Origin: CAYMFD01 sp964389475
GTDB taxonomy: Bacteria; Bacteroidota; Bacteroidia; Chitinophagales; Saprospiraceae
Direction: 5' to 3'
DNA length: 22,672 nt
Assembly (NCBI GenBank): GCA_964389475.1
Contig: CAYMFD010000056.1
Location: forward strand, 1-22,672
Shown here: piece by piece, positions 7,957 to 16,206 of the stretch
Layout of the letters: each line of letters starts with the position of its first letter
Numbering within the stretch: the stretch's first letter is position 1
The notes under the pieces: generated by a model
The model's database searches: none
What the model saw: the letters and a program-made list of their open reading frames with translations, nothing else
What the model was told of the DNA's origin: nothing
Translations under genes and position numbers: made by a program

Positions 7957-7984
7957 ACGTGTGAGTGTTAAACGTACCACACGT
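7957..7984. promoter_or_regulatory. Inverted repeat in the FKBP-htrA divergent region
   Basis: ACGTGTG (7957-7963) and CACACGT (7978-7984) form a perfect 7-bp inverted repeat with a 14-bp spacer. It covers the GTG at 7961 that could otherwise open the htrA frame, and lies 40 bp before the preferred ATG. It could be an operator or an mRNA hairpin; neither is shown. Confidence 0.3.
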
Positions 7985-8023
7985 CAAAATTGTATGTCAC
8001 AAAAGAAAGCAAAAACCATCACT

Positions 8024-9178
8024 ATGAAACAATACTTGACAACTCTCCTCAGTGGCATAGCGGGAGGACTCCTCGTACTAGCAGGACTAAGCTGGCTACA
8101 AGGTAAGGAAGTAAGGACAGAGCAGCAGCCGTTACAAGCAGTCACCGTCGGGCATCAGGCCGCAGCCTCCTCACCGATCAAGAGCCCTATGGACTTTAGA
8201 AAAGCCGCTAAGGCCTCTACGTCTGCCGTGGTACAGATCTATGCTGCCGAAACCCAAGAGCAGGTCAAACGCAGGCACCAAGAGCGGCGACGTAGGAGTT
8301 CTTTCTACGACCTCTTCGGTGATGAGTTTTTTGGCTACGGTAGCTCTAGGCCTAAGAATGGGTCTGGGAGTGGTGTCATCATCTCAGCCGATGGCTACAT
8401 CGTCACCAATAACCACGTCGTAGGATTTGCAGATAACATTAACGTCACGCTAGAAGATGGTAAAAAATACAAGGCTACAAAAATCGGTACGGACCCCATT
8501 ACAGATCTAGCCGTTATCAAAATAGAAGGTCAAGGTCTACCTAGCATAAGCTATGGAAACAGCGACCAAGTAGAAGTCGGCGAGTGGGTGCTAGCCGTTG
8601 GCAATCCTTTTAGCTACTTAACCTCAACAGTTACTGCCGGCATCGTCAGTGCCAAGGGTAGAGACCTCGATGTCATAGAAGACGGACAAGGCCTCGTAGA
8701 GTTTATACAGACAGACGCCGCCGTCAACCCCGGCAATAGTGGTGGAGCTCTAGTCAATACAGAGGGTGAGCTCATAGGTATCAACACGGCCATCGCTACA
8801 CCTACTGGGGTCTATGCCGGTTACAGTTTTGCGATACCCAGCAATCTAGTAGGTAGTATAGTAGCTAGCATCATCGAGAATGGTGACATACGTGGCAATA
8901 AGCTAGGTGTGGAAGGCTACGACGTGGACCGCGGCCTAGTGGAAGAATACAGCCTTGGTTCAGACTTTGGGTTTCTAGTCATCACCCTCGACCCGTCTGG
9001 CAATGCCGCCAAGGCCGGCCTCAAGGACGGTGATGTGATCACAGGCATAGAAGACAAAAAAGTATACCACTTCGACGATCTACAAGATGCGATGGCTATC
9101 ACCTCCAAGGGTCAAAACATTAAAATACACGTAGATAGAAATGGCAAAAGACTGACAAAGCGAGTGGTACTTCAGTAA
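8024..9178 (+). CDS. HtrA/Deg-family serine protease with one PDZ domain
   Basis: This is a trypsin-like serine protease for damaged or misfolded envelope proteins (384 aa from this start). The N-terminus MKQYLTTLLSGIAGGLLVLAG is a signal peptide or membrane anchor. The catalytic triad is H131 (TNNHVVG), D161 (TDLAVIK) and S239 (NPGNSGGAL); GVIISADGYIVTNNH and GYSFAIPSN are also typical. A basic loop with RRHQERRRR precedes the protease core. One PDZ domain (about 294-382) ends the protein, whereas DegP/DegQ have two, so the layout is DegS-like. The start is uncertain: in-frame GTG at 7961 and ATG at 7994 would add 21 or 10 polar residues; 8024 is chosen because the signal sequence begins there. 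The gene diverges from the FKBP lipoprotein gene and ends at a strong terminator. Confidence 0.9.
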   Translation: MKQYLTTLLSGIAGGLLVLAGLSWLQGKEVRTEQQPLQAVTVGHQAAASSPIKSPMDFRKAAKASTSAVVQIYAAETQEQVKRRHQERRRRSSFYDLFGDEFFGYGSSRPKNGSGSGVIISADGYIVTNNHVVGFADNINVTLEDGKKYKATKIGTDPITDLAVIKIEGQGLPSISYGNSDQVEVGEWVLAVGNPFSYLTSTVTAGIVSAKGRDLDVIEDGQGLVEFIQTDAAVNPGNSGGALVNTEGELIGINTAIATPTGVYAGYSFAIPSNLVGSIVASIIENGDIRGNKLGVEGYDVDRGLVEEYSLGSDFGFLVITLDPSGNAAKAGLKDGDVITGIEDKKVYHFDDLQDAMAITSKGQNIKIHVDRNGKRLTKRVVLQ

Positions 9179-9269
9179 AACCGAAATCAACGTTATCTCG
9201 TTACTTACGCAAAGAAGAAAAGCCCATAGTGGGTTGTAAGATAAGTTGGTTTTTCGTTTTGTTTTGATT

Positions 9270-9301
9270 CGTCCCGACAGTTACCTGTCGGGACGTTTTT
9301 T
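9270..9301 (+). terminator. Strong intrinsic terminator of htrA
   Basis: An 11-bp perfect stem (CGTCCCGACAG, loop TTAC, CTGTCGGGACG; 9270-9295) is followed by six T. It lies 92 bp after the htrA stop. On the minus strand no comparable U tract follows the hairpin, so it works mainly for the plus strand. The stop codon of the convergent gene (9300-9302) begins in its U tract. Confidence 0.93.
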
Positions 9302-12300
9302 ATTGTGTGGATATGACTTTCTCTGTATAGACTGGCCGGCCATCTACCACGTAGCTAACGATGTAAATACCAGCAGGTAGATCAGTCATAGTGCTACCTT
9401 GGTATACTTTGCGGCCCTGTATATCGAAACACTGTAAGTAGTCATAGACTGATGGTCGCTCAGTGACTTCTGCCGTACTAGACACTATGTTAGCTGCTAG
9501 GGCATATGTCCCCGTAAGGTCAGAAGCAAAACAGGCCAGCGCTACCCCATCTACAATCGTCACCTCTGCATCGAGCAGTGAGTCTGTTTCAACGTGGTAA
9601 ATGGTAGCCAGATCGATATCGATCTGATCTAGAACCTCCATGTTGAAGTAAAGGCAGTAATCAATCACCTGATCAGAGTCGTGATCTACATCTACCTGCC
9701 TCGTGGAGTAGTCAACCTGACAAGTGGGACAAGCCTCTAGCCCACTACCATCCTGTATTACTTGCATAGATATGCAGGCAGCCTCTCCCTCGCTATCTAC
9801 ACGAGCAGATCCGACTATACTATCGCTGGCATAGTAGTACGCTGTGATATCTGGATCTACATCAGAAGCCAGCAAGTCCGTGGTCGTACTGAGCTTGATA
9901 CTGCCAAGGCTTTCTAAAAATAAAGCCGGCAGAAAATTACCTAAATCTCCTACATCTTGCAGTTCGCAACCTATTGCACCGTCCTCCTCAGCTATCCTAG
10001 CCGTAATAGCATCGACATCGTCTACCATAAATGCAGCGATAGCATCTGAGCTCGTAAACGACTGATTGTCATAGCAAAAACTGACTAAAATTGCTTCTCC
10101 ATCATAAGCGAATGGCCTAGTAAGATCAAAGCGATTGAAGCCCAGAACAGTGCTATAATCACCCTCATAGACAACATCTGCCTCTGCCTCTATAAAGTCT
10201 ATATCTGTAGAGTTTTGGCTGATGTTGGCCATGGTAACGGTAAAGCCCTCGAAAGGCTGGCTACTCTGCTTATCAGATACAACTAACTGCATTGCCGTCA
10301 GCTCCGTACCTGGCTCCACACCTATCCTAGACAGCTGCTCACGAGAGTACACGAACTGAGAGCGGCCATCTTCCCAAAACCCTGTAAAAGGCGCCTGAGT
10401 CGTCGTACCATCGGGGGCGAAGAAGTATTGTATGGCGTTTACGTCTGCACTAGGACTTTGATCATCCTCTACTATCGTCAGTGTATGCCTAGAAATAGAA
10501 ACTCCTAAATCAGCAGTCGATAAGTTCAGGACCACCGTACGGTCGCCTATACCCATCCTATCGCTGTACACCTCTACCTCGATGAAGGTGTCTTGCGTCT
10601 GAGCAGGCAATTGTATATCCTGCGTCAGCAAGGCATAATCCCTGCCCTCCACAGCCGAACCGCCTACTACGGATACCTGTATGTTGATAGCTGTATCCGC
10701 AGGCTGGTTGATACCTAGAGGTATCTGTACCAAAGCAGCTGCTCCGCAGTCCTCTATCTCCGGGCTGACCTCCAGTGCCTGCGATACACTACTGGCAAAA
10801 CCTAGCGCTGCCGTTGCATAGTCGTCCGTCGTGTACATACCTCGGCCATAGGTAGCCACGGCTACGTGGCCATCTTGATACCTAGGAGTAATCATGTCTA
10901 CCCGCACAGCACCTATGGGGTCGCCTACATACAACCACTCCTGTACGTCAGCACTGAGGTCTAACTCCCACATGCCCACTTCGGTAGCGGCAATAATTAT
11001 CTGTGGGGTATTGGGGGCAAAAGACACCCATCGTACGGGTACATTGGGTAGGTTAAGCTCTAGATTCTCAAATGTGTCTCCGTAATCCTCACTGTAATAG
11101 ACACTTTGCGTATTGAAATTACTGTAGCACATAACTATGCGATCGCGATTACCACGATCTATGTCGATAGCACGCAGATAACCCGAGCCTGTACGTAAAA
11201 CCTCAAGATCATGGTCTTGGGATTTGGGATTGGTGAGGCGCAGTAAAGTGCCTGACTCAGACCCTATGTAAAGCACATTACTATCACTTGGATCTACCTT
11301 CAGTGCAGATACCCGGTTGCTGCCCAGCCCTGGTACAGACACGGAGTCTACGACCCCTGTAAGTACCTCTAAGTATAGGTAAGAGCCACCGCTGTAGCTC
11401 CCATACATCGTCTTAGAAGGTGTGTCGTAAGTGGTAGGGTTAATAAAGAACCCTGTGCCTGGAGGGAAGAGAAATTCACGGTTTTGCCATGCATCCGTCG
11501 TGTAGACGTAGTTGCCATTTTGGAATGCACCTATACGGATATCGCCATCCTCCTCATCGATATGGTTGAAGGCACCATCACCACCCAAGACCTGCTCGGC
11601 AGGGCCTAAAGAGTCTCTAGTCATGGCTTGCGTACCATTGTCTTGTGCTCCTGCCATATAGTAGCTGACCTCAGGGTCTGGGTGAAGGCTACAAGCGTAG
11701 TACTGTGTAGATATATAACCCTGACTCAGGTCCCTAAAGTCAGGATCGTCTGCCCGTAGATCTTCGCTCAACCACACCCCTCCATCATTGCCAAAAAGCA
11801 TAGCGTCTGGCTGCCCAGGCACGGGTACTATGAAGTGCTGATCCGCGTGTACATGTATAGGTGAAGTCCCCTCCCGCCAGTTGGTCAGTTGCTGCCATGA
11901 GTCGCCCCCATCTCTACTGCGTATGAGGTCTACCCCTCCGATGATGATTGTTGAGGTATCTGTAGGGTGATACATGGCGACGAGGTCGTACCATGCCTGG
12001 TTTCTTGCAAAATTGTCCATACCAATAGCGCTAGGCACATTGAGTTGTCTCCACGAATCACCAGCGTCAGTACTTTCCATGATGTACTTGCAGCCACGCG
12101 TATCTTCATCCTGCAAGAGGACCAGTACTCTACTAGTATCTACTGGCGATAGGGCTATCTCTATCCGCTCATATGGGTCCACCTCTGGAAACTCCAGGAA
12201 GGTCCAGTTATCACCATCGTCCTCAGACTTGTAGACACCGTCTGTGCTGAAGATACCCATGCTAGCGTACAGTGTACCGCCAGCAGCCATCTCTACATCG

Positions 12301-13052
12301 GCCGCTCTACTGCTGGCACCCGTTGTAGTCCTATTGCTCAGGCAGTCCTCCCAAGTAAGGCCACCATCCTGAGACCGCATGATACCACGATCTCTAGTAC
12401 AGGCCAGTAGGTCTCCCCGCTGTGTAAACAACATCTTCTGCGTATATCTAAACCTAGCATTGGCCGTCTCCTCCAAGAGTGTCCAGCTAATACCGCCATC
12501 TACACTTTTGTATATGCCATCGCCTCGATAAGCGTCGGCATTAAACCAGCCTTCGCCCGTCGATACGTAGAATGTCTCTAGGTCGTTGGGGTCTTGTACG
12601 ATACTCGATATACTGGGACTGCCGGGCCAGTCATCTATACGAGTCCACTGGGGTACGGTGAGAGCATCGGTACATCGCCACAGACCACCAGACACGCTAC
12701 CCACCCATATGGTAGACATGGTAGTATCTCGCATATCGACCGTAATAGCACGAGTACGTCCACCTACATCGGTAGGTCCTATAGGTGTCCACGAGCGGGA
12801 CTGCACCGACCTGGTAGCTACCTGAGCCTGTAACGCCTTACGTACATGATACAACTTATCCTTAGGCACCTCTCCCGTGACTGGGTCGGCTGTCATAAGG
12901 GTCTCATGCTTTGCTAGCAGACCAATTCGCTGATCCTTGGGCAAGCGATCTGGCTGAGGCATATCATTATGGGACTGCCTAGTCTCCTGCTTACACGCTG
13001 TAAATAATAGTGTTAATGCCGCTAAGTATGGTAATATCGTCTGTAGTCTCAT
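9300..13052 (-). CDS. Beta-propeller (VPS10/BNR-type) surface protein with Calx-beta and T9SS sorting domain
   Basis: This 1250-aa exported protein starts with MRLQTILPYLAALTLLFTAC, a lipoprotein-type signal with Cys20. Residues about 30-87 resemble a propeptide (DPVTGEVPKDKL). WTPIGPTDVGGRTRAI (88-103) opens a large sortilin/BNR-like beta-propeller region to about 735, with repeated Asp-box motifs (SVDGGISW, SQDGGLTW, SEDDGDNW, STDAGDSW, SRDGGDSW, SEDYGDTF). A Calx-beta-like domain follows at about 755-865 (GGSAVEGRDY, TIVEDD). The last ~48 residues (YLQCFDIQGRKVYQG, LPAGIYIVSYV, YTEKVIS) form a type A T9SS C-terminal sorting domain, so the protein should cross the outer membrane and be anchored or released. 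Such proteins are often named glycosyl hydrolase or sialidase-like by fold, but no glycosidase active site is evident and no activity is claimed. The lipobox together with a sorting domain is odd. Nothing links it functionally to its neighbours. Confidence 0.88.
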   Translation of the reverse strand: MRLQTILPYLAALTLLFTACKQETRQSHNDMPQPDRLPKDQRIGLLAKHETLMTADPVTGEVPKDKLYHVRKALQAQVATRSVQSRSWTPIGPTDVGGRTRAITVDMRDTTMSTIWVGSVSGGLWRCTDALTVPQWTRIDDWPGSPSISSIVQDPNDLETFYVSTGEGWFNADAYRGDGIYKSVDGGISWTLLEETANARFRYTQKMLFTQRGDLLACTRDRGIMRSQDGGLTWEDCLSNRTTTGASSRAADVEMAAGGTLYASMGIFSTDGVYKSEDDGDNWTFLEFPEVDPYERIEIALSPVDTSRVLVLLQDEDTRGCKYIMESTDAGDSWRQLNVPSAIGMDNFARNQAWYDLVAMYHPTDTSTIIIGGVDLIRSRDGGDSWQQLTNWREGTSPIHVHADQHFIVPVPGQPDAMLFGNDGGVWLSEDLRADDPDFRDLSQGYISTQYYACSLHPDPEVSYYMAGAQDNGTQAMTRDSLGPAEQVLGGDGAFNHIDEEDGDIRIGAFQNGNYVYTTDAWQNREFLFPPGTGFFINPTTYDTPSKTMYGSYSGGSYLYLEVLTGVVDSVSVPGLGSNRVSALKVDPSDSNVLYIGSESGTLLRLTNPKSQDHDLEVLRTGSGYLRAIDIDRGNRDRIVMCYSNFNTQSVYYSEDYGDTFENLELNLPNVPVRWVSFAPNTPQIIIAATEVGMWELDLSADVQEWLYVGDPIGAVRVDMITPRYQDGHVAVATYGRGMYTTDDYATAALGFASSVSQALEVSPEIEDCGAAALVQIPLGINQPADTAINIQVSVVGGSAVEGRDYALLTQDIQLPAQTQDTFIEVEVYSDRMGIGDRTVVLNLSTADLGVSISRHTLTIVEDDQSPSADVNAIQYFFAPDGTTTQAPFTGFWEDGRSQFVYSREQLSRIGVEPGTELTAMQLVVSDKQSSQPFEGFTVTMANISQNSTDIDFIEAEADVVYEGDYSTVLGFNRFDLTRPFAYDGEAILVSFCYDNQSFTSSDAIAAFMVDDVDAITARIAEEDGAIGCELQDVGDLGNFLPALFLESLGSIKLSTTTDLLASDVDPDITAYYYASDSIVGSARVDSEGEAACISMQVIQDGSGLEACPTCQVDYSTRQVDVDHDSDQVIDYCLYFNMEVLDQIDIDLATIYHVETDSLLDAEVTIVDGVALACFASDLTGTYALAANIVSSTAEVTERPSVYDYLQCFDIQGRKVYQGSTMTDLPAGIYIVSYVVDGRPVYTEKVISTQ

Positions 13053-13344
13053 AAGTATCTTAATCTATAGGATGCAATATACGGTATGCTAGTCTCGATA
13101 AAAGTGCTGCAAGAGACAAGAGGAGGGTTCTGTTGTATCAGGGACTCAAGCATGGGTCCGCTTGTCTTCGTAAAGGATTGTAACAATGAAGAAGCCTTGA
13201 GGGTTACCACAATGCAGGCCGGTCTATCAAAATATGAAAGTAAAAGGCGTAAACCAGTGATTAAATTCCGATTGACCAGCCATCCCATCAAGCCTACATA
13301 CACTTCTCTACGTCGTCTATCACTCAATGGAGCTCACCACCCCA
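13053..13344. other. Intergenic region without a recognisable gene
   Basis: These 292 bases separate the scpA stop from the start of the beta-propeller gene. Short open frames occur on both strands but have no signal sequence, domain or sensible composition, and they overlap each other. I found no exact TAnnTTTG box on the minus strand, no U-tailed hairpin after scpA and no tRNA-like fold. Confidence 0.55.
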
Positions 13345-14079
13345 CTACACCGGCGCTATGTAAAAGTCATTGATACCACCGCCCATGACGAGCTGCAGCT
13401 CTTGTAAATTGAGCAGCTCCAGCAGGGCTAGAAAGGTCACGATGGCGTGGACGCGATTCTCAAGGTGGGCGAATAGTTGGGAGAAGGGAGTCTTGCCGCT
13501 GATCTTACTGACGACACCTCTGATGTAGGACTGCTGGTCTCTGATCGAGTACGAGTAACGGACGATCTGGTGGACCTGCTTATTCTCTCTGCTCTCTTGC
13601 TGATCTAGGAGTTTCTGAAAAGTTTTAAGCAGCTTGTACAGCGATAAGCTCTCTAGCTCTACGTCTACTAGTGCATGGGTAGCTATGGACCGCAACTCTG
13701 AGGCGATATATCCACGAGGCTCTCTGAGGGCTCTCTGCTGCTCGAGGTCTTGCATCTGGTCCAGCACCTCTTTGTACCGCTTGTACTCCAGCAGGCGCTG
13801 TGCTAGTTCTTGACGTGGATCTATCTCGACGCCGTCCTCATCTAGCTCCTTGCGAGGTATGAGGAGTCTTGCCTTGATGCGCATGAGGGTAGCCGCTACG
13901 AGTATAAACTCCGATGCGACATCGATATTGAGGTGCTCTAGCTCTTGTATATAATCAAGAAAATCCTGAGTGATCTTGGATATAGGTATGTCATGGATAT
14001 CTAGCTCGTCTCGTTCGATAAAAAAGAGTAGGAGGTCAAATGGTCCCTCGAATTGCTTTATCTTGATCGTGTAGCTGAT
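13345..14079 (-). CDS. scpA: Segregation and condensation protein A, with a non-canonical start codon
   Basis: ScpA is the kleisin of the bacterial SMC-ScpA-ScpB condensin, which compacts and separates sister chromosomes. The N-terminal SMC-binding region is plain: YTIKIKQFEGPFDLLLFF, ERDELDIHDIPISKITQDF and ASEFILVAATLMRIKARLL. The middle is charged and helical, and the C-terminal winged-helix end (VTFLALLELLNLQELQL) is intact. The problem is the start. In this frame a TAG at 14116-14118 is followed by no ATG, GTG, TTG or CTG until an ATG at 13884, which would remove about 65 conserved residues. Candidate starts are ATC at 14079 (chosen: it precedes SYTIKIKQFEG, where homologues begin), ATC at 14067 or ATA at 14061. 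From 14079 the product is 244 aa, normal for the family. An AGAGAGG at 14082-14088 lies just upstream. The gene begins 28 bp after the gyrB stop and is probably coupled to it. A single-base sequencing error is the alternative. Confidence 0.82.
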   Translation of the reverse strand: MSYTIKIKQFEGPFDLLLFFIERDELDIHDIPISKITQDFLDYIQELEHLNIDVASEFILVAATLMRIKARLLIPRKELDEDGVEIDPRQELAQRLLEYKRYKEVLDQMQDLEQQRALREPRGYIASELRSIATHALVDVELESLSLYKLLKTFQKLLDQQESRENKQVHQIVRYSYSIRDQQSYIRGVVSKISGKTPFSQLFAHLENRVHAIVTFLALLELLNLQELQLVMGGGINDFYIAPV

Positions 14080-14107
14080 ATCCTCTCTATTATGGGAGCT
14101 GTGTAGG

Positions 14108-16057
14108 CTATGCGTCTACGTTAGCGTACTTGGCATTCTCCTCGATAAATCGACGACGCGGCGGCACCTCATCACCCATGAGCATGCTGAAAACCTGATC
14201 GGCCTCCATCATATCATTGATGGTTACTAGTCTCAGTTTTCTCTCCTCTGGGTTCATCGTCGTGACCCATAGCTGCTCGGCATTCATCTCACCAAGACCC
14301 TTGTATCGTTGGATCTTGACGCCAGTCGCCTCTTCGTTACCTTTAGCATAGCTATCGATCGCTTGCTGTCGCTCATCCTCATCCCAGCAGTATACGCTGC
14401 TCTTACCTTTGCTCACCTGATATAGTGGCGGCGTAGCTATATAGAGGTAGCCTTGTTCTACGAGCGGCTTCATATATCTAAAGAAGAAGGTCAAGATCAG
14501 TGTCGCAATGTGGCTACCATCGACGTCGGCATCACACATAATCACAATCTTGTGATAGCGGAGCTTATCGATATTGAGTATCCGCTCGCCATCCTTGTCT
14601 TCTATGCTGACACCGAGTGCGGTAAACATATTCTTGATCTCCTCATTTTCGTAGATCCTGTGCTCTAGGGCCTTCTCTACATTGAGGATCTTACCACGTA
14701 GCGGCAGGATCGCCTGGAAGTTACGATCGCGTCCTTGCTTGGCCGTACCACCTGCCGAGTCTCCCTCTACTAGGAATATCTCTGACATAGCGGGATCCTT
14801 ACTACTGCAGTCAGACAACTTGCCTGGTAGTCCACCACCTGTCAATACGTTTTTACGCTGTACAGCCTCTCTCGCCTTGCGTGCTGCATGTCTAGCAGTT
14901 GCTGCGAGTATGACCTTATCGACGATACGCTTAGCATCCTTGGGGTTTTCCTCTAGGTAGGTTTTTAATACATCACCTACAGCTCTAGATACGATACCTC
15001 TGACCTCACTATTACCGAGCTCACCCTTGGTCTGACCCTTAAACTGTGGCTCTGGCACCTTTACTGATACGATAGCTGTCAAACCCTCTCTATAGTCATC
15101 ACTCGCTATGGCGAACTTTACTTTCTTGAGCAGATTGTTGTCATCTGCGTACTTCTTAAACTCTCGCGACACAGCCATGCGAAACCCATTGACGTGAGTA
15201 CCGCCTTCTCTAGTGTTGATATTATTGACGTAGCTGTAGATATGCTCTGAGTAGCCCGTATTGTACTGTAGAGCAACCTCTACTTCTACATTCTCCTCCT
15301 TACCGATAACGTGGATAGGCGTCGTGATAATAGGTGTACGTGCCTCATCTAAGTGCTTGACGAACTCCTTGAGTCCTCCCTCACTAAAGAATCGCTCTGT
15401 CTTAAACTCCGTGTCTTCGCCCTTAGCTCGCTCATCCGTCAATGTGAGGATCAACCCCATGTTGAGATAAGATAGCTCCTTAAGTCGAGTGGCTAGTATC
15501 TGATAGCTGTACTCTAACTCTTCGAATATCTCGTCATCTGGTGTGAATGTGACATTAGTACCCCTCGTCGTGGTCGTGCCCACCTCTTTGACATCATATT
15601 GAGGCTTACCTTGGTGGTACTCCTGCTCATATACTTTGCCCTCTCGATGTACCTGCACCTTGAGGTGACCAGATAGTGCATTAACACACGATACACCCAC
15701 ACCGTGCAGACCTCCTGACACTTTATACGTATCCTTGTCAAACTTACCACCGGCGTGTAACACGGTCATTACAACCTCTAGGGCAGACTTCTTAAGCTTA
15801 GGGTGCATACCCACGGGTATACCTCGTCCGTCATCTCTCACGGTGATACTATTGTTTTTGTGTATCACCACATCTATCTGCTTACAGTGTCCTGCTAGGT
15901 GCTCATCTATAGAGTTATCAACTACCTCCCATACGAGGTGGTGTAGACCTTTGGTATCGGTACTACCGATGTACATTCCAGGACGCTTCCTTACCGCCTC
16001 AAGACCTTCTAGCGCTTGGATATTACTAGCACCGTAATTGCCTTTATTTTCACTCAT
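14108..16057 (-). CDS. gyrB: DNA gyrase subunit B
   Basis: GyrB is the ATPase and TOPRIM subunit of gyrase, which introduces negative supercoils with GyrA. The length (649 aa) is usual for Bacteroidota, and it is complete. GHKL ATPase motifs are E44 and N48 in WEVVDNSIDEH, DDGRGIP (75-81) and GGLHGVG (115-121). The transducer region carries QTKGELGNSEVRG (342-354). TOPRIM follows, with E431 in VEGDSAGG, PLRGKILNVEKA (452-463) and the metal-binding DADVDG (509-514). The C-terminal QRYKGLGEMN (583-592) is typical. GyrB is preferred over ParE because of the GyrB-type PLRGKILNVEKA context and overall form. It has a good promoter just upstream (16083-16112) and is followed by scpA, so two chromosome-organising genes appear co-transcribed. 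Confidence 0.97.
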   Translation of the reverse strand: MSENKGNYGASNIQALEGLEAVRKRPGMYIGSTDTKGLHHLVWEVVDNSIDEHLAGHCKQIDVVIHKNNSITVRDDGRGIPVGMHPKLKKSALEVVMTVLHAGGKFDKDTYKVSGGLHGVGVSCVNALSGHLKVQVHREGKVYEQEYHQGKPQYDVKEVGTTTTRGTNVTFTPDDEIFEELEYSYQILATRLKELSYLNMGLILTLTDERAKGEDTEFKTERFFSEGGLKEFVKHLDEARTPIITTPIHVIGKEENVEVEVALQYNTGYSEHIYSYVNNINTREGGTHVNGFRMAVSREFKKYADDNNLLKKVKFAIASDDYREGLTAIVSVKVPEPQFKGQTKGELGNSEVRGIVSRAVGDVLKTYLEENPKDAKRIVDKVILAATARHAARKAREAVQRKNVLTGGGLPGKLSDCSSKDPAMSEIFLVEGDSAGGTAKQGRDRNFQAILPLRGKILNVEKALEHRIYENEEIKNMFTALGVSIEDKDGERILNIDKLRYHKIVIMCDADVDGSHIATLILTFFFRYMKPLVEQGYLYIATPPLYQVSKGKSSVYCWDEDERQQAIDSYAKGNEEATGVKIQRYKGLGEMNAEQLWVTTMNPEERKLRLVTINDMMEADQVFSMLMGDEVPPRRRFIEENAKYANVDA

Positions 16058-16082
16058 GCTTTATCGTATGTTTAAGAGGTGG

Positions 16083-16112
16083 CAAAGATACGGATTTAAA
16101 GCTGCTTGACAC
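16083..16112 (-). promoter_or_regulatory. gyrB promoter
   Basis: On the minus strand, TATCTTTG (16083-16090) matches the Bacteroidota -7 consensus TAnnTTTG exactly. A GTG (16110-16112) stands 19 bp upstream, one mismatch from the TTG -33 element. The -7 box ends 25 bp before the gyrB ATG, implying a leader of roughly 20 nt. Confidence 0.65.
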
Positions 16113-16113
16113 C

Positions 16114-16143
16114 TTGGTTAACCGCTAATCTATCATGCCTTTG
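16114..16143 (+). promoter_or_regulatory. Candidate promoter for prc
   Basis: TTG (16114-16116), a 19-bp spacer and TGCCTTTG (16136-16143) match TTG-N19-TAnnTTTG with one mismatch. Its -33 box is 1 bp away from that of the gyrB promoter on the other strand. The prc leader would be about 240 nt long. Confidence 0.4.
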
Positions 16144-16190
16144 TAGATATGTAGCAGCTTATAAAACACAGGCTTGCGTGGGTATGTAAC

Positions 16191-16206
16191 TCCTAGCCAC
16201 CTAGGA
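16191..16206. promoter_or_regulatory. 6-bp dyad with 4-bp spacer
   Basis: TCCTAG-CCAC-CTAGGA is a perfect inverted repeat in the presumed long leader of prc. It could be a repressor site or a small RNA hairpin. No U tract follows, so it is not a terminator. Confidence 0.3.

Noticed and set aside
13086..13373. Open frame of 95 codons on the plus strand, overlapped by a 92-codon frame on the minus strand (13049-13327), as possible small genes
   Set aside because: Neither has a recognisable domain, signal or promoter. They overlap each other and the ends of flanking genes, and their composition is unlike the clear genes here.
14079..14125. Programmed frameshift joining GyrB to ScpA
   Set aside because: A +1 shift just before the gyrB TAG would enter the scpA frame, but there is no slippery heptamer or rare-codon stop signal, and GyrB ends at its usual length. 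Initiation at a non-standard codon or a sequencing error is simpler.
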